From NCBI RefSeq assembly GCF_001423615.1, contig NZ_LMOU01000001.1, forward strand, positions 573,328-637,327: a stretch of DNA of 64,000 nucleotides, written 5' to 3'. A program made the position numbers and the translations under genes. Positions 16,606 through 26,453 of this stretch are shown piece after piece. This DNA comes from Microbacterium sp. Leaf159 (GTDB lineage Bacteria; Actinomycetota; Actinomycetes; Actinomycetales; Microbacteriaceae). The stretch's first letter is position 1, and each line of letters begins with the position of its first letter. The notes beneath the pieces were generated by a model. It worked only from the letters and a program-made list of their open reading frames with translations. It had not been told where the DNA came from and made no database searches.

Positions 16606-19158
16606 GTGCCTGGAGAGAACCTCACCCGCATCGAAGCGCAGGAGCGCCGCGACGTCGTCGACACCCAGTCGTACGAGGTCTCGCTCGACCTGACGAAGGG
16701 TGCCGAGGTCTTCGGCTCCCGCAGCGTCGTGCGCTTCACCGCGACGCCGGAGAGCTTCACCTTCATCGATCTGATCGCCCGCGAGGTCCGCGAGATCTCG
16801 CTGAACGGCGAGCAGCTCGATCCCGACGAGGTCTTCGCCGACTCGCGCATCGCGCTCTCCGGCCTGCAGGCCGAGAACGTCCTCGTCGTCGACGCCGACT
16901 GCGAGTACACGAACACCGGCGAAGGCCTGCACCGATTCGTCGACCCGGTCGACGGCGAGGTCTACCTCTACTCGCAGTTCGAGGTCCCCGATTCCCGGCG
17001 TGTCTTCGCGGTGTTCGAGCAGCCCGACCTCAAGGCCACGTTCCAGTTCACGGTGACGGCACCGGCCTCCTGGAAGGTCGTCTCGAACTCGCCCACTCCC
17101 GAGCCGATCGTGCACGACGACGACACCGTCGCCACGTGGGGATTCGAGCCCACCCCTCGGATCTCCTCGTACATCACCGCCCTCGTCGCCGGCCCCTACG
17201 AGTCCACGTTCTCGGAGCTCACCAGTGCGTCCGGCCGCGTGATCCCTCTCGGCGTCTACGGTCGCAAGAGCCTGTGGCAGCACCTCGATGCCGACTACAT
17301 CTTCGACAAGACGCGTGAGGGCTTCGCCTACTACGAGTCCAAGTTCGACGTTCCCTACCCCTTCGCCAAGTACGACCAGCTCTTCGTCCCCGAGTTCAAC
17401 GCGGGCGCCATGGAGAACGCGGGCGCCGTGACGTTCACCGAGACGTATGTGTTCCGCAGCAAGGTCACCGACGCCGTCAAGGAGCGTCGAGTCGTCACGA
17501 TCCTCCACGAGCTCGCGCACATGTGGTTCGGTGACCTGGTCACCATGAAGTGGTGGAACGACCTCTGGCTGAACGAGTCGTTCGCCGAGTGGGCATCCAC
17601 GATCGCGACCGCCGAGGCCACCGAGTGGACCGAGGCGTGGACGACGTTCAACGCGATGGAGAAGACCTGGGCGTACCGCCAGGACCAGCTGCCGTCGACG
17701 CACCCGATCACCGCGGTGATCAACGACCTCGAAGACGTGCAGGTCAACTTCGACGGCATCACCTATGCGAAGGGCGGCTCGGTCCTCAAGCAGCTCGCCG
17801 CGTGGGTGGGCATCGAGGAGTTCTTCGCCGGCGTCTCGCAGTACTTCAAGAAGCACTCCTGGGGCAATACCGAGCTGAGCGACCTGCTCGTCGAGCTCGA
17901 GGCGACCAGCGGCCGCGACCTCAGCACCTGGTCGAAGAAGTGGCTCGAGACCGCCGGCGTCAACACGCTGGAGCCGGTCATCGCCGAGGACTCGGACGGA
18001 ACGATCTCGCGCTTCGCCGTCACGCAGACCGCGCCGGCCGACTACCCGACGATCCGTCCGCACCGCCTGGGCATCGGCTTCTACAACCTCACCGACGGCG
18101 CGCTGGTGCGCAGCCACTATGCCGAGGTCGACGTCGACGGCGACCGCACCGAGGTGCCGGAGCTGCACGGCATCGCGCGCCCCGACCTCGTCCTGCTCAA
18201 CGACAACGACCTCGCCTACGCGAAGATCCGCCTCGACGAGCGCTCGCTCGCCACGGCGATCGCGCACCTCGCGGACATCAGCGATCCTCTCGCCCGTTCC
18301 CTCGTCTGGGGTGCGGCCTGGGACCAGACGCGCGATGCCGAAACCGCCGCGACCGACTACATCGATCTCGTGCTCGGCAACATCGGTCGCGAGACCGAGT
18401 CGACCACGGTGCGCACGACGCTCGCCCAGCTCCGCACTGCGGCGACCCTGTACGTCACTCCCGAGACGCGTCTCGCGGCGCGTCAGAAGGTGGCAGACGG
18501 TCTCTGGGCGCTCGCCGAGGCCGCCGAGTTCGGCAGCGACCGCCAGCTGCAGTTCGTCACGGCCTTCGCCAACGCGCTGGTCACGCCGGATCACGCCGGC
18601 ATCATCGGTCGACTGCGGTCGGGTGAGGAGACTCTCCCCGGGCTCGAGATCGACGCCGACCTCAATTGGCAGCTCCTCGTCGGTCTCGCCACCATCGGTG
18701 CCACCGATGCCGCATCCATCGACGCTGCCCTTTCGTCCGACAACACCGCGAAGGGCGGCGAGTTCGCCGCTCAGGCCCGCGCCGCACTTCCGGACGCCGC
18801 ATCGAAGAAGGCCGGCTGGGCGTCGCTGATCGAGCGCGACGACGCTCCGAACACGATCGTTCGCTCCGCGGCCCTCGGGTTCGTGCACCCCGCGGGGGCC
18901 GAGTCGCTGCGCGCGTTCGTCCCTGCGTACTTCGACATGCTGATCCCGATCTGGGAGTCGCGCACGTACCAGATCGCCCAGTACCTGATCGTCGGTCTGT
19001 TCCCGACCGCGATCGCTGACGTCGAGCTCCGCGACTCCACGCGGGCGTGGCTCTCGGCTCACCAGGACGCCGCTCCTGCGCTGCGTCGCCTCGTGCTCGA
19101 GAACCTGGCTGACGTCGAGCGCGCACTCGCTGCACAGTCCCGCGACGCCGAGGACTGA
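16606..19158 (+). CDS. pepN: Aminopeptidase N (M1 family)
   Basis: Zinc aminopeptidase of 850 residues that removes N-terminal residues from peptides in the cytoplasm. The substrate-binding GAMEN motif is at about 267-271, the zinc site HELAH at about 301-305 and the third ligand Glu in NESFAEW about 20 residues later. The C-terminal half is the ERAP1-like helical domain typical of actinobacterial PepN. The GTG at 16606 (VPGENLTRIEAQER) is chosen because actinobacterial PepN proteins begin this way and GGGAG lies 7 nt upstream; an ATG at 16540 gives a non-homologous extension. A likely -10 (TAGGCT, 16531-16536) implies a 60-nt leader. Confidence 0.93.
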   Translation: MPGENLTRIEAQERRDVVDTQSYEVSLDLTKGAEVFGSRSVVRFTATPESFTFIDLIAREVREISLNGEQLDPDEVFADSRIALSGLQAENVLVVDADCEYTNTGEGLHRFVDPVDGEVYLYSQFEVPDSRRVFAVFEQPDLKATFQFTVTAPASWKVVSNSPTPEPIVHDDDTVATWGFEPTPRISSYITALVAGPYESTFSELTSASGRVIPLGVYGRKSLWQHLDADYIFDKTREGFAYYESKFDVPYPFAKYDQLFVPEFNAGAMENAGAVTFTETYVFRSKVTDAVKERRVVTILHELAHMWFGDLVTMKWWNDLWLNESFAEWASTIATAEATEWTEAWTTFNAMEKTWAYRQDQLPSTHPITAVINDLEDVQVNFDGITYAKGGSVLKQLAAWVGIEEFFAGVSQYFKKHSWGNTELSDLLVELEATSGRDLSTWSKKWLETAGVNTLEPVIAEDSDGTISRFAVTQTAPADYPTIRPHRLGIGFYNLTDGALVRSHYAEVDVDGDRTEVPELHGIARPDLVLLNDNDLAYAKIRLDERSLATAIAHLADISDPLARSLVWGAAWDQTRDAETAATDYIDLVLGNIGRETESTTVRTTLAQLRTAATLYVTPETRLAARQKVADGLWALAEAAEFGSDRQLQFVTAFANALVTPDHAGIIGRLRSGEETLPGLEIDADLNWQLLVGLATIGATDAASIDAALSSDNTAKGGEFAAQARAALPDAASKKAGWASLIERDDAPNTIVRSAALGFVHPAGAESLRAFVPAYFDMLIPIWESRTYQIAQYLIVGLFPTAIADVELRDSTRAWLSAHQDAAPALRRLVLENLADVERALAAQSRDAED

Positions 19159-19170
19159 GACCCGTCTCCC

Positions 19171-19216
19171 GATCAGGCCTCTGCGCGGTGCGTCCAGCCC
19201 GCGCAGAGGCCTGATC
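19171..19216. terminator. Strong hairpin terminator after pepN
   Basis: Perfect 18-bp stem (GATCAGGCCTCTGCGCGG and its complement) with a 10-nt loop, 12 nt after the pepN stop and just before the mscS promoter. Confidence 0.85.
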
Positions 19217-19231
19217 GCTACTCTGTAGGGG

Positions 19232-20305
19232 ATGATGCAGCCAATCGAAGTCACCCCCGATCCCGCCGAGATCACGCTCCCCGACTGGTGGATGGGCATT
19301 GTCACCGTGCTCCGTGACATCGGCCTCCAAGCTCTCGGCGTCGTCGCGATCATCGCGGGATGTGTCCTGATCGCGTTGGTGCTCCGCGTCGTCATCCGCC
19401 GCATAGTGCATCGCATCGTCGACAGCGCCAAGAACAAGGCCGCCGTCGACGACACGCAGGCCCTCGAACGGTCGCCTCTGGCCGACATGCGCCTGGTCCA
19501 GCGCACGCGAACTCTCGGGACGATCCTGCAGAACATCGTCAACGTGATGCTCGTGGTGATCGCAATCGTCCTCGTCGTCAATCACCTCGCTCCGACGCTC
19601 CTCGGCTCGCTCACCCTGCTGACGGCAGCCGTCGGCGCCGGCCTCGGTTTCGGTGCGCAGAACATCGTCAAGGACGTGTTGAACGGGATGTTCATCGTCG
19701 CGGAGGATCAGATCGGCATCGGCGACGTCGTCGATCTCGGCCTCGCGTCCGGTGTGGTCGAGTACGTCAGCGTGCGCATCACCCAGGTCCGAGACGTGAA
19801 CGGAACGCTCTGGTATGTGCGCAACGGCGAGGTCACCCGCATCGGCAACATGTCGCAGGGCTGGGCTCGCGCGATCATCGATCTCGGCGTGCCGGTGGAT
19901 TCGGACCTCGAGAACGTCGAGAAGATCATGCTCGACACCGCGCTGAACCTCTCGAAGGACCCGAAGTGGCGCACGCGCATCATCGAGAAGCCGGAGCTGT
20001 GGGGCCTCGAGTCGATCGACGGCGACGCTCTCGTCGTCCGACTGGTCATCAAAGCCCGAGCGAATGCGAAGGATGACGTCGCGCAGGAGCTGCGCAAGCG
20101 TCTGCGCGCCGCCCTCCTCGAGAACGAGATCTCGTTCCCGAGCATGACCACCGTGATCCCCACCGGGCTCGACGGCGCTCGTCGGGTGCGCGGCGCAAAT
20201 CCGCCCAAGACGCGTCCGAACGCCGTCACGGGCGTACCCGTCATCCCGGACCGCGGGATCTGGCGACGCAAGAAGACGAATGACGACGGGAGCCCCCAGA
20301 AGTGA
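19232..20305 (+). CDS. Small-conductance mechanosensitive channel (MscS family)
   Basis: Membrane channel that opens on membrane tension to release solutes during osmotic downshock. In 357 residues there are hydrophobic helices at about 30-55 and 90-115, then the pore helix TM3 at about 120-145 with the Ala/Gly packing pattern [21 protein letters not shown], followed by the beta domain and a cytoplasmic alpha/beta vestibule; a basic disordered tail ends it. TACTCT at 19219-19224 lies 7 nt before the first ATG, so the message may be leaderless. The stop overlaps the GTG start of the globin gene by 4 bp. Confidence 0.9.
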   Translation: MMQPIEVTPDPAEITLPDWWMGIVTVLRDIGLQALGVVAIIAGCVLIALVLRVVIRRIVHRIVDSAKNKAAVDDTQALERSPLADMRLVQRTRTLGTILQNIVNVMLVVIAIVLVVNHLAPTLLGSLTLLTAAVGAGLGFGAQNIVKDVLNGMFIVAEDQIGIGDVVDLGLASGVVEYVSVRITQVRDVNGTLWYVRNGEVTRIGNMSQGWARAIIDLGVPVDSDLENVEKIMLDTALNLSKDPKWRTRIIEKPELWGLESIDGDALVVRLVIKARANAKDDVAQELRKRLRAALLENEISFPSMTTVIPTGLDGARRVRGANPPKTRPNAVTGVPVIPDRGIWRRKKTNDDGSPQK

Positions 20306-20751
20306 CCTTCTACGACGAGGTCGGCGGTCGCGAGACGTTCGCGAAGATCGTGTCGGTGTTCTACCGCGAGGTGGCACTTGATCCGGTCCTGAAGCCGATG
20401 TATCCCGAGGAGGACCTCGGCCCCGCCGAAGAGCGCCTGCTGATGTTCCTCGAGCAGTACTGGGGCGGCCCGACGACCTACGGCGAGACGCGCGGCCATC
20501 CGCGTCTGCGGATGCGTCACATGCCCTTCCATGTCGATCCCGACGCCCGCGATCGGTGGCTTCGTCACATGCGGACCGCGGTGGACGAAGCACAGTTGTC
20601 GCCGCTCCACGAATCCACGCTGTGGGACTATCTCGAGCGCGCCGCTTATGCCATGGTGAACACATTCGAGCCGTCAGGCATCGGCACCTCCGCCGCCGGG
20701 CGCCCCACGCTCGAGACGCGATCACGTCAGGAATCAACGGAGAGCACATGA
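20302..20751 (+). CDS. glbO: Group II truncated haemoglobin (HbO)
   Basis: Haem protein of 149 residues on the 2-over-2 globin fold. Group II hallmarks: VFYREV with the B10 Tyr, [14 protein letters not shown] after the CD region, the proximal F8 His in RMRHMPF, and the G8 Trp in DRWLRHM. Mycobacterial HbO is tied to oxygen or peroxide chemistry at the membrane. The GTG start overlaps the mscS stop (GTGA) and its own stop overlaps the next gene's ATG, so it is translationally coupled on both sides. The last 20 residues are polar and probably disordered. Confidence 0.92.
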   Translation: MTFYDEVGGRETFAKIVSVFYREVALDPVLKPMYPEEDLGPAEERLLMFLEQYWGGPTTYGETRGHPRLRMRHMPFHVDPDARDRWLRHMRTAVDEAQLSPLHESTLWDYLERAAYAMVNTFEPSGIGTSAAGRPTLETRSRQESTEST

Positions 20752-22406
20752 CGAACACGCCCCTGTCTGCAGACGTCCTGGTCATCGGATGGGGGCTCGC
20801 CGGGCTCGTCGCCGCCGGTGAGGCGCTGGATGCCGGCCGTCGCGTGATCCTGATCGATCAGGAGCCGCGCACGAACCTCGGCGGACAGGCGTGGTGGTCG
20901 TTCGGCGGCCTGTTCTTCATCGACTCACCCGAACAGCGCCGCATGGGCATCCGCGACTCGCTCGCTCTCGCCACGCAGGACTGGTTCGGAACCGCAGCCT
21001 TCGACCGCCCCGAAGACGACTGGCCTCGACGCTGGGCCGAGGCCTATCTGCAGTTCGCGGCGGGCGAGAAGCGGGCCTGGCTGCGCGAACGGGGCGTCTC
21101 CTTCTTCCCGGTGGTCGGCTGGGCGGAACGCGGCGGATACGGCGCTCTCGGGCCCGGCAACTCCGTACCGCGCTTCCACATCACCTGGGGCACCGGCCCA
21201 GGGGTCGTCGCCCCGTTCGCCGCGGCTGTCGAGCAGGGCGAGCGTGAGGGCCGCATCACGATCCTCCCCCGCCACCGGGTGACGGAACTCGTCACCACGG
21301 ATGGGGCCGTGACCGGCGCGCGAGGCACGATCCTCGAATCCACCCCGGCCGCTCGGGGCGTCGAGACCTCGCGCGCGGTCGTCGGCGACTTCGAGATCTC
21401 CGCGGGAGCGACGATCATCTCGTCCGGAGGCATCGGAGGCAACCACGACCTCGTCCGTGCGGCCTGGCCGGCGAGTCTGGGCGTGCCGCCCGAGCAGATG
21501 CTGACGGGAGTGCCCGCGTACGTCGACGGCTCGATGCATGCCGTCTCCGAGGCCGCTGGAGCCCGCCTCATCAACGGCGACCGCATGTGGCACTACGTCG
21601 AGGGCATCAAGAACTGGGATCCGGTGTGGCCGTCGCACGGCATCCGTATCCTCCCCGGGCCGTCCTCTCTGTGGCTCGATGCGACGGGCAAGCGACTGCC
21701 TGTCCCGCTGTTCCCCGGGTTCGACACGCTGGGCACCCTGGCCCACCTGCGCACGACCGGGCACGACCACTCGTGGTTCGTGACGTCCCGCCAGATCATC
21801 GAGAAGGAGTTCGCGCTCTCAGGCAGCGAGCAGAATCCCGACCTGACAGGCAAGGACGTCGGGCTGCTGCTCAAGTCGAGACTCGCCAAAGGGCCGACAG
21901 GGCCGGTGCAGGCCTTCCTCGACGAGGGCGAGGACTTCATCGTCGAGAATGACCTCGAGTCCCTGCTGGAGCAGATGCGCCGCCACCCGGGCGGAGAGTC
22001 GCTCGACATCGATCACGTCCGTCGTGAGGTCGTGGCCCGTGACAGGGAGATGGACAACGAGTTCACCAAGGACGCGCAGATCGGGATGCTGCGCTCGATG
22101 CGGGGATACCGGGGCGACAAGCTGATCCGCACCGCTGCGCCGCACCGACTGCAGGATCCAGCCGCGGGCCCTCTCGTCGCCGTCAAGCTGCACGTCCTCA
22201 CGAGGAAGTCGCTCGGCGGGATCAACACCGATCTCGACGGGCGTGCGCTCGGCGCTGACGGCGAGCCCATCCCGGGGCTGTTCGCCGCCGGTGAGGCGAG
22301 CGGCTTCGGCGGTGGCGGTCTCCACGGGTATCGCGCTCTCGAGGGCACATTCCTGGGCGGCTGTCTGTTCTCGGGTCGGCAGGCCGGCCGCGCTGCGGCG
22401 CGCTGA
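20748..22406 (+). CDS. FAD-binding dehydrogenase (fumarate reductase/KstD-like)
   Basis: Flavoprotein of 552 residues from the succinate dehydrogenase/fumarate reductase flavin family, in the subgroup annotated simply as FAD-binding dehydrogenase. The N-terminal dinucleotide fold is [18 protein letters not shown] at about 9-26 followed by an acidic end (LIDQE); the C-terminal FAD loop is [20 protein letters not shown]. Steroid or acyl substrates are possible, but the key 3-ketosteroid dehydrogenase tyrosines cannot be placed. ATGA overlap with the globin gene and GGAG upstream mark it as the third gene of the mscS operon. Confidence 0.82.
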   Translation: MTNTPLSADVLVIGWGLAGLVAAGEALDAGRRVILIDQEPRTNLGGQAWWSFGGLFFIDSPEQRRMGIRDSLALATQDWFGTAAFDRPEDDWPRRWAEAYLQFAAGEKRAWLRERGVSFFPVVGWAERGGYGALGPGNSVPRFHITWGTGPGVVAPFAAAVEQGEREGRITILPRHRVTELVTTDGAVTGARGTILESTPAARGVETSRAVVGDFEISAGATIISSGGIGGNHDLVRAAWPASLGVPPEQMLTGVPAYVDGSMHAVSEAAGARLINGDRMWHYVEGIKNWDPVWPSHGIRILPGPSSLWLDATGKRLPVPLFPGFDTLGTLAHLRTTGHDHSWFVTSRQIIEKEFALSGSEQNPDLTGKDVGLLLKSRLAKGPTGPVQAFLDEGEDFIVENDLESLLEQMRRHPGGESLDIDHVRREVVARDREMDNEFTKDAQIGMLRSMRGYRGDKLIRTAAPHRLQDPAAGPLVAVKLHVLTRKSLGGINTDLDGRALGADGEPIPGLFAAGEASGFGGGGLHGYRALEGTFLGGCLFSGRQAGRAAAR

Positions 22407-22437
22407 TCCGATCGACGGATCGCCGCGTCGGTCTGTG

Positions 22438-23103
22438 CTATTCCGCCGCGCCGGTGCCTCGCACGGCTGTGAGACCGGAGGCGACGGGACCGCGGGCGAG
22501 GACATGACCGCGACGGAAGGCGAGACGCGTCCATCGCCCTGACGTCATGACGGGCACATCCTCTTCACCCGAGATGAAGCCGAAGGCGTCCGCGGCGAAC
22601 GCCACGCCTCGCGGCAGACCTCCGAGATCGTCATCGGGCTCACCCCAGATCGCCGCGCGCAGCGCACGGACCGCTTCTTCTCCCGACCCCGGCGTCGCTC
22701 CTCGCGCGACGGCGCTGATGCCCCATTGCGCCCGCTGGGCGATCACGGATGCCGCGAGGCTCGACGTCGCCTGCCACTGGCCTCGCGGCGGGGCGACTCC
22801 TGCCCACGCGGGCGAGAGTCCCGTCTCGGGGAAGGTGAGCGCCCGCTCATCGTCGGTCGGGCTGAGCGATGCCACCACGACGTCGCACTCGAGCTCGGGA
22901 TCGACCTGGACGATGCGCATCGCGAGCACGGTCGGCGTCTGATCGAACAGACCGTGGGTGGCGAGAGCGGCTCCTGTCAGTGCGAGAACCCCGTTCGCCG
23001 CCTGGAGCCGCACGCCTTCGTCGGAGATGCGCGTCGCTCGTCCGAGGAAGGTCAGGACGTCTTTCGACGTGGCGGAATCGGCGAGAAGGAGCTGGTGCGG
23101 CAC
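22438..23103 (-). CDS. Conserved hypothetical protein
   Basis: A 221-residue soluble protein of no family I recognise. Alternating hydrophobic and polar stretches (VLALTGAALATHGLF, VLAMRIVQVDPELECDVVVASL) suggest a mixed alpha/beta fold; no catalytic motif, signal peptide or membrane helix is seen. The GTG start at 23103 is supported by TAGTTT at 23111-23116 ending 7 nt upstream; the open frame continues far upstream across the divergent thioesterase gene, which is certainly non-coding on this strand. It is divergent from that acyl-CoA thioesterase with only 51 bp between starts. Confidence 0.65.
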   Translation of the reverse strand: MPHQLLLADSATSKDVLTFLGRATRISDEGVRLQAANGVLALTGAALATHGLFDQTPTVLAMRIVQVDPELECDVVVASLSPTDDERALTFPETGLSPAWAGVAPPRGQWQATSSLAASVIAQRAQWGISAVARGATPGSGEEAVRALRAAIWGEPDDDLGGLPRGVAFAADAFGFISGEEDVPVMTSGRWTRLAFRRGHVLARGPVASGLTAVRGTGAAE

Positions 23104-23110
23104 ACCCTCT

Positions 23111-23116
23111 AAACTA
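23111..23116 (-). promoter_or_regulatory. Leaderless-type -10 box that sets the start at 23103
   Basis: TAGTTT ends 7 nt before the GTG at 23103. It is the only usable start signal in an open frame that otherwise extends over 500 bp upstream. Confidence 0.5.
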
Positions 23117-23154
23117 GCAACGCCAGCGGCATCCGCAGTCACGGGAAGGAAGTC

Positions 23155-24042
23155 ATGACCGCCGACGCACACGCGATCCGCACCGTCGAACAGCTCCTGG
23201 AGGTGCTGGATCTCGACTCGACGCAGGCCCGTACGACCGAGGACATCTTCACAGGGTCGTCGCACGCGATGCCGTCGGGCCGGATCTACGGTGGACAGGT
23301 GCTCGCACAGAGCCTGCTCGCCGCCGAGAGGACTCTTCCCGAAGATCGAGCGGTGCATTCGATGCACGGGTACTTCCTGCGCCCCGGCGACGCGGGTCAG
23401 GGCATCACCATCGCTGTCGACCGCATCCACGATGGTCGTTCGTTCTCGACCCGTCGCTCGCAGGCATATCAGAATGGCGTCCCGATCTTCTCGATGATCG
23501 CGTCGTTCCAGGACGACGATCCCGGCGTCGAGCACGCTGTGACCATGCCTGAGGGCGTACCGTCGCCGGACTCCCTGCTGCCCGACGAGCAGCGAGTCGA
23601 GGGGCTGCCCCCGGGGACCGCCCGGATGCTGAGCGACCGAGCCGCCGACGTCCGTCACATCGACTCACCGCTGTTCCTGCCGAGCGATGACGCGCGCGTT
23701 CCTCAGCAGGCCGTATGGATGCGGCTGCGCGCTCCCCTGCCCGACGATCAGCGCATTCATCGTGCGGCTCTGGCCTACCTGAGCGACATGACCATTCAGG
23801 AGTCGATCCTGCGCGCGCACGGCGTGTACTGGGCTCTCCCCGGGCTGAAGGTCGCGAGCCTCGACCACGCGATGTGGTGGCATCGACCGGCTCGTGTCGA
23901 CGAGTGGCTCCTGTACGTGCAGGAGTCGCCCAATGCCCGGGGCGGACGCGGCCTCGCACAGGGCCGGATCTACTCGCAGGCCGGCGAGCTGGTCGCCTCG
24001 GTCGCACAGGAGATCATGATCAGGGTTCCGTCGGACGACTGA
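23155..24042 (+). CDS. tesB: Acyl-CoA thioesterase II (TesB-like)
   Basis: Hydrolyses medium- to long-chain acyl-CoA to free fatty acid and CoA. The 295-residue length is typical of the double hot-dog TesB fold. Recognisable segments are RIYGGQVLAQSLLAAERTLP and HSMHGYFLRPGD in the first half, and LAYLSDMTIQESILRAHGVYW with LDHAMWWHRPARVDEWLLY in the second; the latter carries the conserved Asp of the active site. GGAAGGAAG precedes the ATG. Convergent with a second, smaller thioesterase at 24155-24643. Confidence 0.9.
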   Translation: MTADAHAIRTVEQLLEVLDLDSTQARTTEDIFTGSSHAMPSGRIYGGQVLAQSLLAAERTLPEDRAVHSMHGYFLRPGDAGQGITIAVDRIHDGRSFSTRRSQAYQNGVPIFSMIASFQDDDPGVEHAVTMPEGVPSPDSLLPDEQRVEGLPPGTARMLSDRAADVRHIDSPLFLPSDDARVPQQAVWMRLRAPLPDDQRIHRAALAYLSDMTIQESILRAHGVYWALPGLKVASLDHAMWWHRPARVDEWLLYVQESPNARGGRGLAQGRIYSQAGELVASVAQEIMIRVPSDD

Positions 24043-24154
24043 CGTCACCCGACGGGATCAGGTGGCGCTCTCGATCCGGTCGTACCGTCGGTTCAGTGCT
24101 GACAAACGATGCAGGTCGGCCGAACCAGGGCGTCGGTCAGGTCGACCGGTTCGC

Positions 24155-24643
24155 TCAGCGGTGCGCGTATTCGATCGAGGGTCCGACGAACGACTCCCAC
24201 GCATCACGCATCTCCTGCGTGAGACGCGTCGGTCGCCCCGTCGCGGCGTCCACGAGGACGATGATCGCCGTGGATCGTGCGTAGATCGTGCGAGGCACGG
24301 CCTCGGGGTCATTGTGCACCTCGTAGCAGACCTCGACGCTCGAGCCACCGAGCTTGCCGAACCACATCTGCACCTCGAGCGGACGGCGCTGATACGGCAC
24401 CGGGGCGAGGTACTCGATCTCCTGACGCGCGATCAGCGTCAGGATGCCCTCGTCGAGCCCCGAGTCGAGGACCGCGGTCGACGGCGCCTGCTCACCGGGG
24501 CCCGCACGCCAGAACGCGCGCACGCGTGCTTCCTCGAGCAGCTTGAGCATCGAGGTGTTGTTGACGTGGTTGAACGCATCCAGATCGCCCCAACGGAGGT
24601 GGATCGGGATGTGCAGGCGGGGCCCCGGTGTCAGGTCGGACAT
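24155..24643 (-). CDS. Acyl-CoA thioesterase, 4-hydroxybenzoyl-CoA thioesterase (hot-dog) family
   Basis: Single hot-dog domain of 162 residues. The family active-site segment is RWGDLDAFNHVNNTSMLKLLEEAR at about 19-42, with the catalytic Asp in GDLDAFNHVNN. Substrates in this YbgC/FadM-like group range from short- to long-chain acyl-CoA and cannot be told here. The start at 24643 lies 7 nt after the ettA stop, so the two genes form a leftward pair; the longer upstream reading would lie within ettA. Confidence 0.85.
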   Translation of the reverse strand: MSDLTPGPRLHIPIHLRWGDLDAFNHVNNTSMLKLLEEARVRAFWRAGPGEQAPSTAVLDSGLDEGILTLIARQEIEYLAPVPYQRRPLEVQMWFGKLGGSSVEVCYEVHNDPEAVPRTIYARSTAIIVLVDAATGRPTRLTQEMRDAWESFVGPSIEYAHR

Positions 24644-24650
24644 CGTCGGC

Positions 24651-26330
24651 TCAGTCGCGCGTGAGCTTGCGGTGCGTCGAACGGTGCGGCTTGGCGGCGT
24701 CAGCGCCGAGGCGCAGGATCTTGTTCTCCTCGTACGCATCGAAGTTACCCTCGAACCAGTACCACTGATCGGGCTTCTCGTCGGTGCCCTCGTAAGCGAG
24801 GATGTGCGTCGCGATGCGGTCGAGGAACCACCGGTCGTGAGTGATGACCACGGCGCAGCCGGGGAACTCGAGGAGCGCGTTCTCGAGGGAGCTCAGGGTC
24901 TCGACATCGAGGTCGTTGGTCGGCTCGTCGAGGAGGAGCAGGTTGCCGCCCTCCTTGAGCGTGAGGGCGAGGTTCAGACGGTTGCGCTCACCACCGGAGA
25001 GCACACCCGCCTTCTTCTGCTGATCCGGACCCTTGAAGCCGAACTTCGATACGTACGCCCGCGACGGGATCTCTGTCTTGCCGACGGTGATGAAGTCGAG
25101 GCCGTCGGAGACGACCTCCCACAGCGTCTTGTCGGGGTCGATGTTCGAGCGGGACTGGTCGACGTAGCTGATCTTGACGGTCTCGCCGATCTTGAGGTCA
25201 CCGCCGTCGAGCGGCTCGAGGCCGACGATCGTCTTGAACAGCGTCGTCTTTCCGACACCGTTCGGGCCGATGACGCCGACGATGCCGTTCGGCGGCAGAC
25301 TGAAGCTGAGATTGTCGATCAGCGAGCGTCCGTCGAAGCCCTTCTGCAGCTTCTTGGCGTCGATCACGATGCTTCCCAGGCGCGGACCCGCGGGGATCTG
25401 GATCTCCTCGAAGTCGAGCTTCCTGGTCCGCTCGGCCTCCGTCGCCATCTCCTCGTAGCGGGCGAGACGAGCCTTGGACTTGGTCTGACGACCCTTCGCG
25501 CTGGACCGGACCCACTCCAGCTCCTCCTTGAGGCGCTTGGCGAGCTTGGCATCCTTCTTGCCCTGGATCTCGAGGCGTTCGCCCTTCTTCTCCAGGTAGG
25601 TCGAGTAGTTGCCCTCGTAGCCGATCAGACGGCCGCGGTCGACCTCGGCGATCCACTCGGCGACATGGTCGAGGAAGTATCGGTCGTGGGTGATCGCGAT
25701 GACGGCGCCCTTGTAGGCCTGCAGGTGCTGCTCGAGCCAGAGCACGCTCTCGGCGTCGAGGTGGTTGGTCGGCTCGTCGAGCAGAAGCAGGTCGGGCTTC
25801 TGGAGAAGGAGCTTCGCCAGCGCGACACGGCGCTTCTCTCCACCGGAGAGCGGCGCGATCGCGGCGTCTCCCGGCGGGGTGCGCAGTGCATCCATGGCCT
25901 GCTCCAGCTGCGAGTCGAGGTCCCAGCCGTCTGCGGCGTCGATCTCTTCCTGCAGGGTGCCCATCTCGGCGAGCAGCGCGTCGAAGTCCGCATCCGGGTC
26001 GGCCATCAGCATGGAGATCTCGTTGAACCGATCGACCTTCGCCTTGATCGCGATGCCGTCCTGGATGTTCTCCAGCACGGTCTTGGTCTCATCGAGCTCC
26101 GGCTCCTGCATGAGGATTCCGACCGAGAATCCCGGGGAGAGCTTCGCTTCGCCGTTCGAGGGCGTGTCCATGCCTGCCATGATCTTGAGGATCGTCGACT
26201 TACCGGCGCCGTTCGGGCCCACCATGCCGATCTTGGCACCGGGGAGGAAAGCCATAGTGACGTCGTCGAGGATGAGTTTGTCACCCACCGCCTTGCGCGC
26301 ACGAACCATCGAGTAGATGTACTCAGCCAC
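24651..26330 (-). CDS. ettA: Energy-dependent translational throttle protein EttA (ABC-F ATPase)
   Basis: Cytoplasmic ABC-F ATPase of 559 residues that binds the ribosomal E site and gates translation according to ATP/ADP level. It has two nucleotide-binding domains: Walker A GPNGAGKST at about 38-46 and GPNGVGKTT near 357, with LSGGEKRRVALAKLL and LSGGERNRLNLALTL signatures and Walker B ends LLLDEPTN. The interdomain P-site tRNA-interacting linker and the charged region around 240-300 are present, and there are no membrane helices. Length and near full-length motif order match EttA rather than other ABC-F members. Confidence 0.93.
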   Translation of the reverse strand: MAEYIYSMVRARKAVGDKLILDDVTMAFLPGAKIGMVGPNGAGKSTILKIMAGMDTPSNGEAKLSPGFSVGILMQEPELDETKTVLENIQDGIAIKAKVDRFNEISMLMADPDADFDALLAEMGTLQEEIDAADGWDLDSQLEQAMDALRTPPGDAAIAPLSGGEKRRVALAKLLLQKPDLLLLDEPTNHLDAESVLWLEQHLQAYKGAVIAITHDRYFLDHVAEWIAEVDRGRLIGYEGNYSTYLEKKGERLEIQGKKDAKLAKRLKEELEWVRSSAKGRQTKSKARLARYEEMATEAERTRKLDFEEIQIPAGPRLGSIVIDAKKLQKGFDGRSLIDNLSFSLPPNGIVGVIGPNGVGKTTLFKTIVGLEPLDGGDLKIGETVKISYVDQSRSNIDPDKTLWEVVSDGLDFITVGKTEIPSRAYVSKFGFKGPDQQKKAGVLSGGERNRLNLALTLKEGGNLLLLDEPTNDLDVETLSSLENALLEFPGCAVVITHDRWFLDRIATHILAYEGTDEKPDQWYWFEGNFDAYEENKILRLGADAAKPHRSTHRKLTRD

Positions 26331-26386
26331 CGAAAAACGCTCCTTCTGTTGGCGTCGAAGATCGACACTCCAGCCTACCGGCCTCT

Positions 26387-26418
26387 GTGCCTGCCGCCGT
26401 CGAGACGAGCACAGGCAC
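26387..26418 (-). terminator. Possible terminator after the lipoprotein gene
   Basis: GTGCCTG and CAGGCAC arms with an 18-nt loop lie 36 nt past the lipoprotein stop in the 123-bp gap before ettA. The stem is short and has no T-run. Confidence 0.35.
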
Positions 26419-26453
26419 GGTGAACCATCAGAATCCGCCCCGAAGGGCAGGGG

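Noticed and set aside
16393..19581. A 1062-codon open frame on the minus strand opposite pepN and mscS
   Set aside because: It is a high-GC antisense shadow: pepN on the other strand has every M1 motif, and the frame's product is a low-complexity Arg/Gly/Val-rich sequence with no domain.
24444..26423. A 659-codon plus-strand frame opposite ettA
   Set aside because: Shadow of ettA; its Leu/Val/Arg-rich product resembles the typical antisense reading of ABC ATPase genes in high-GC DNA.
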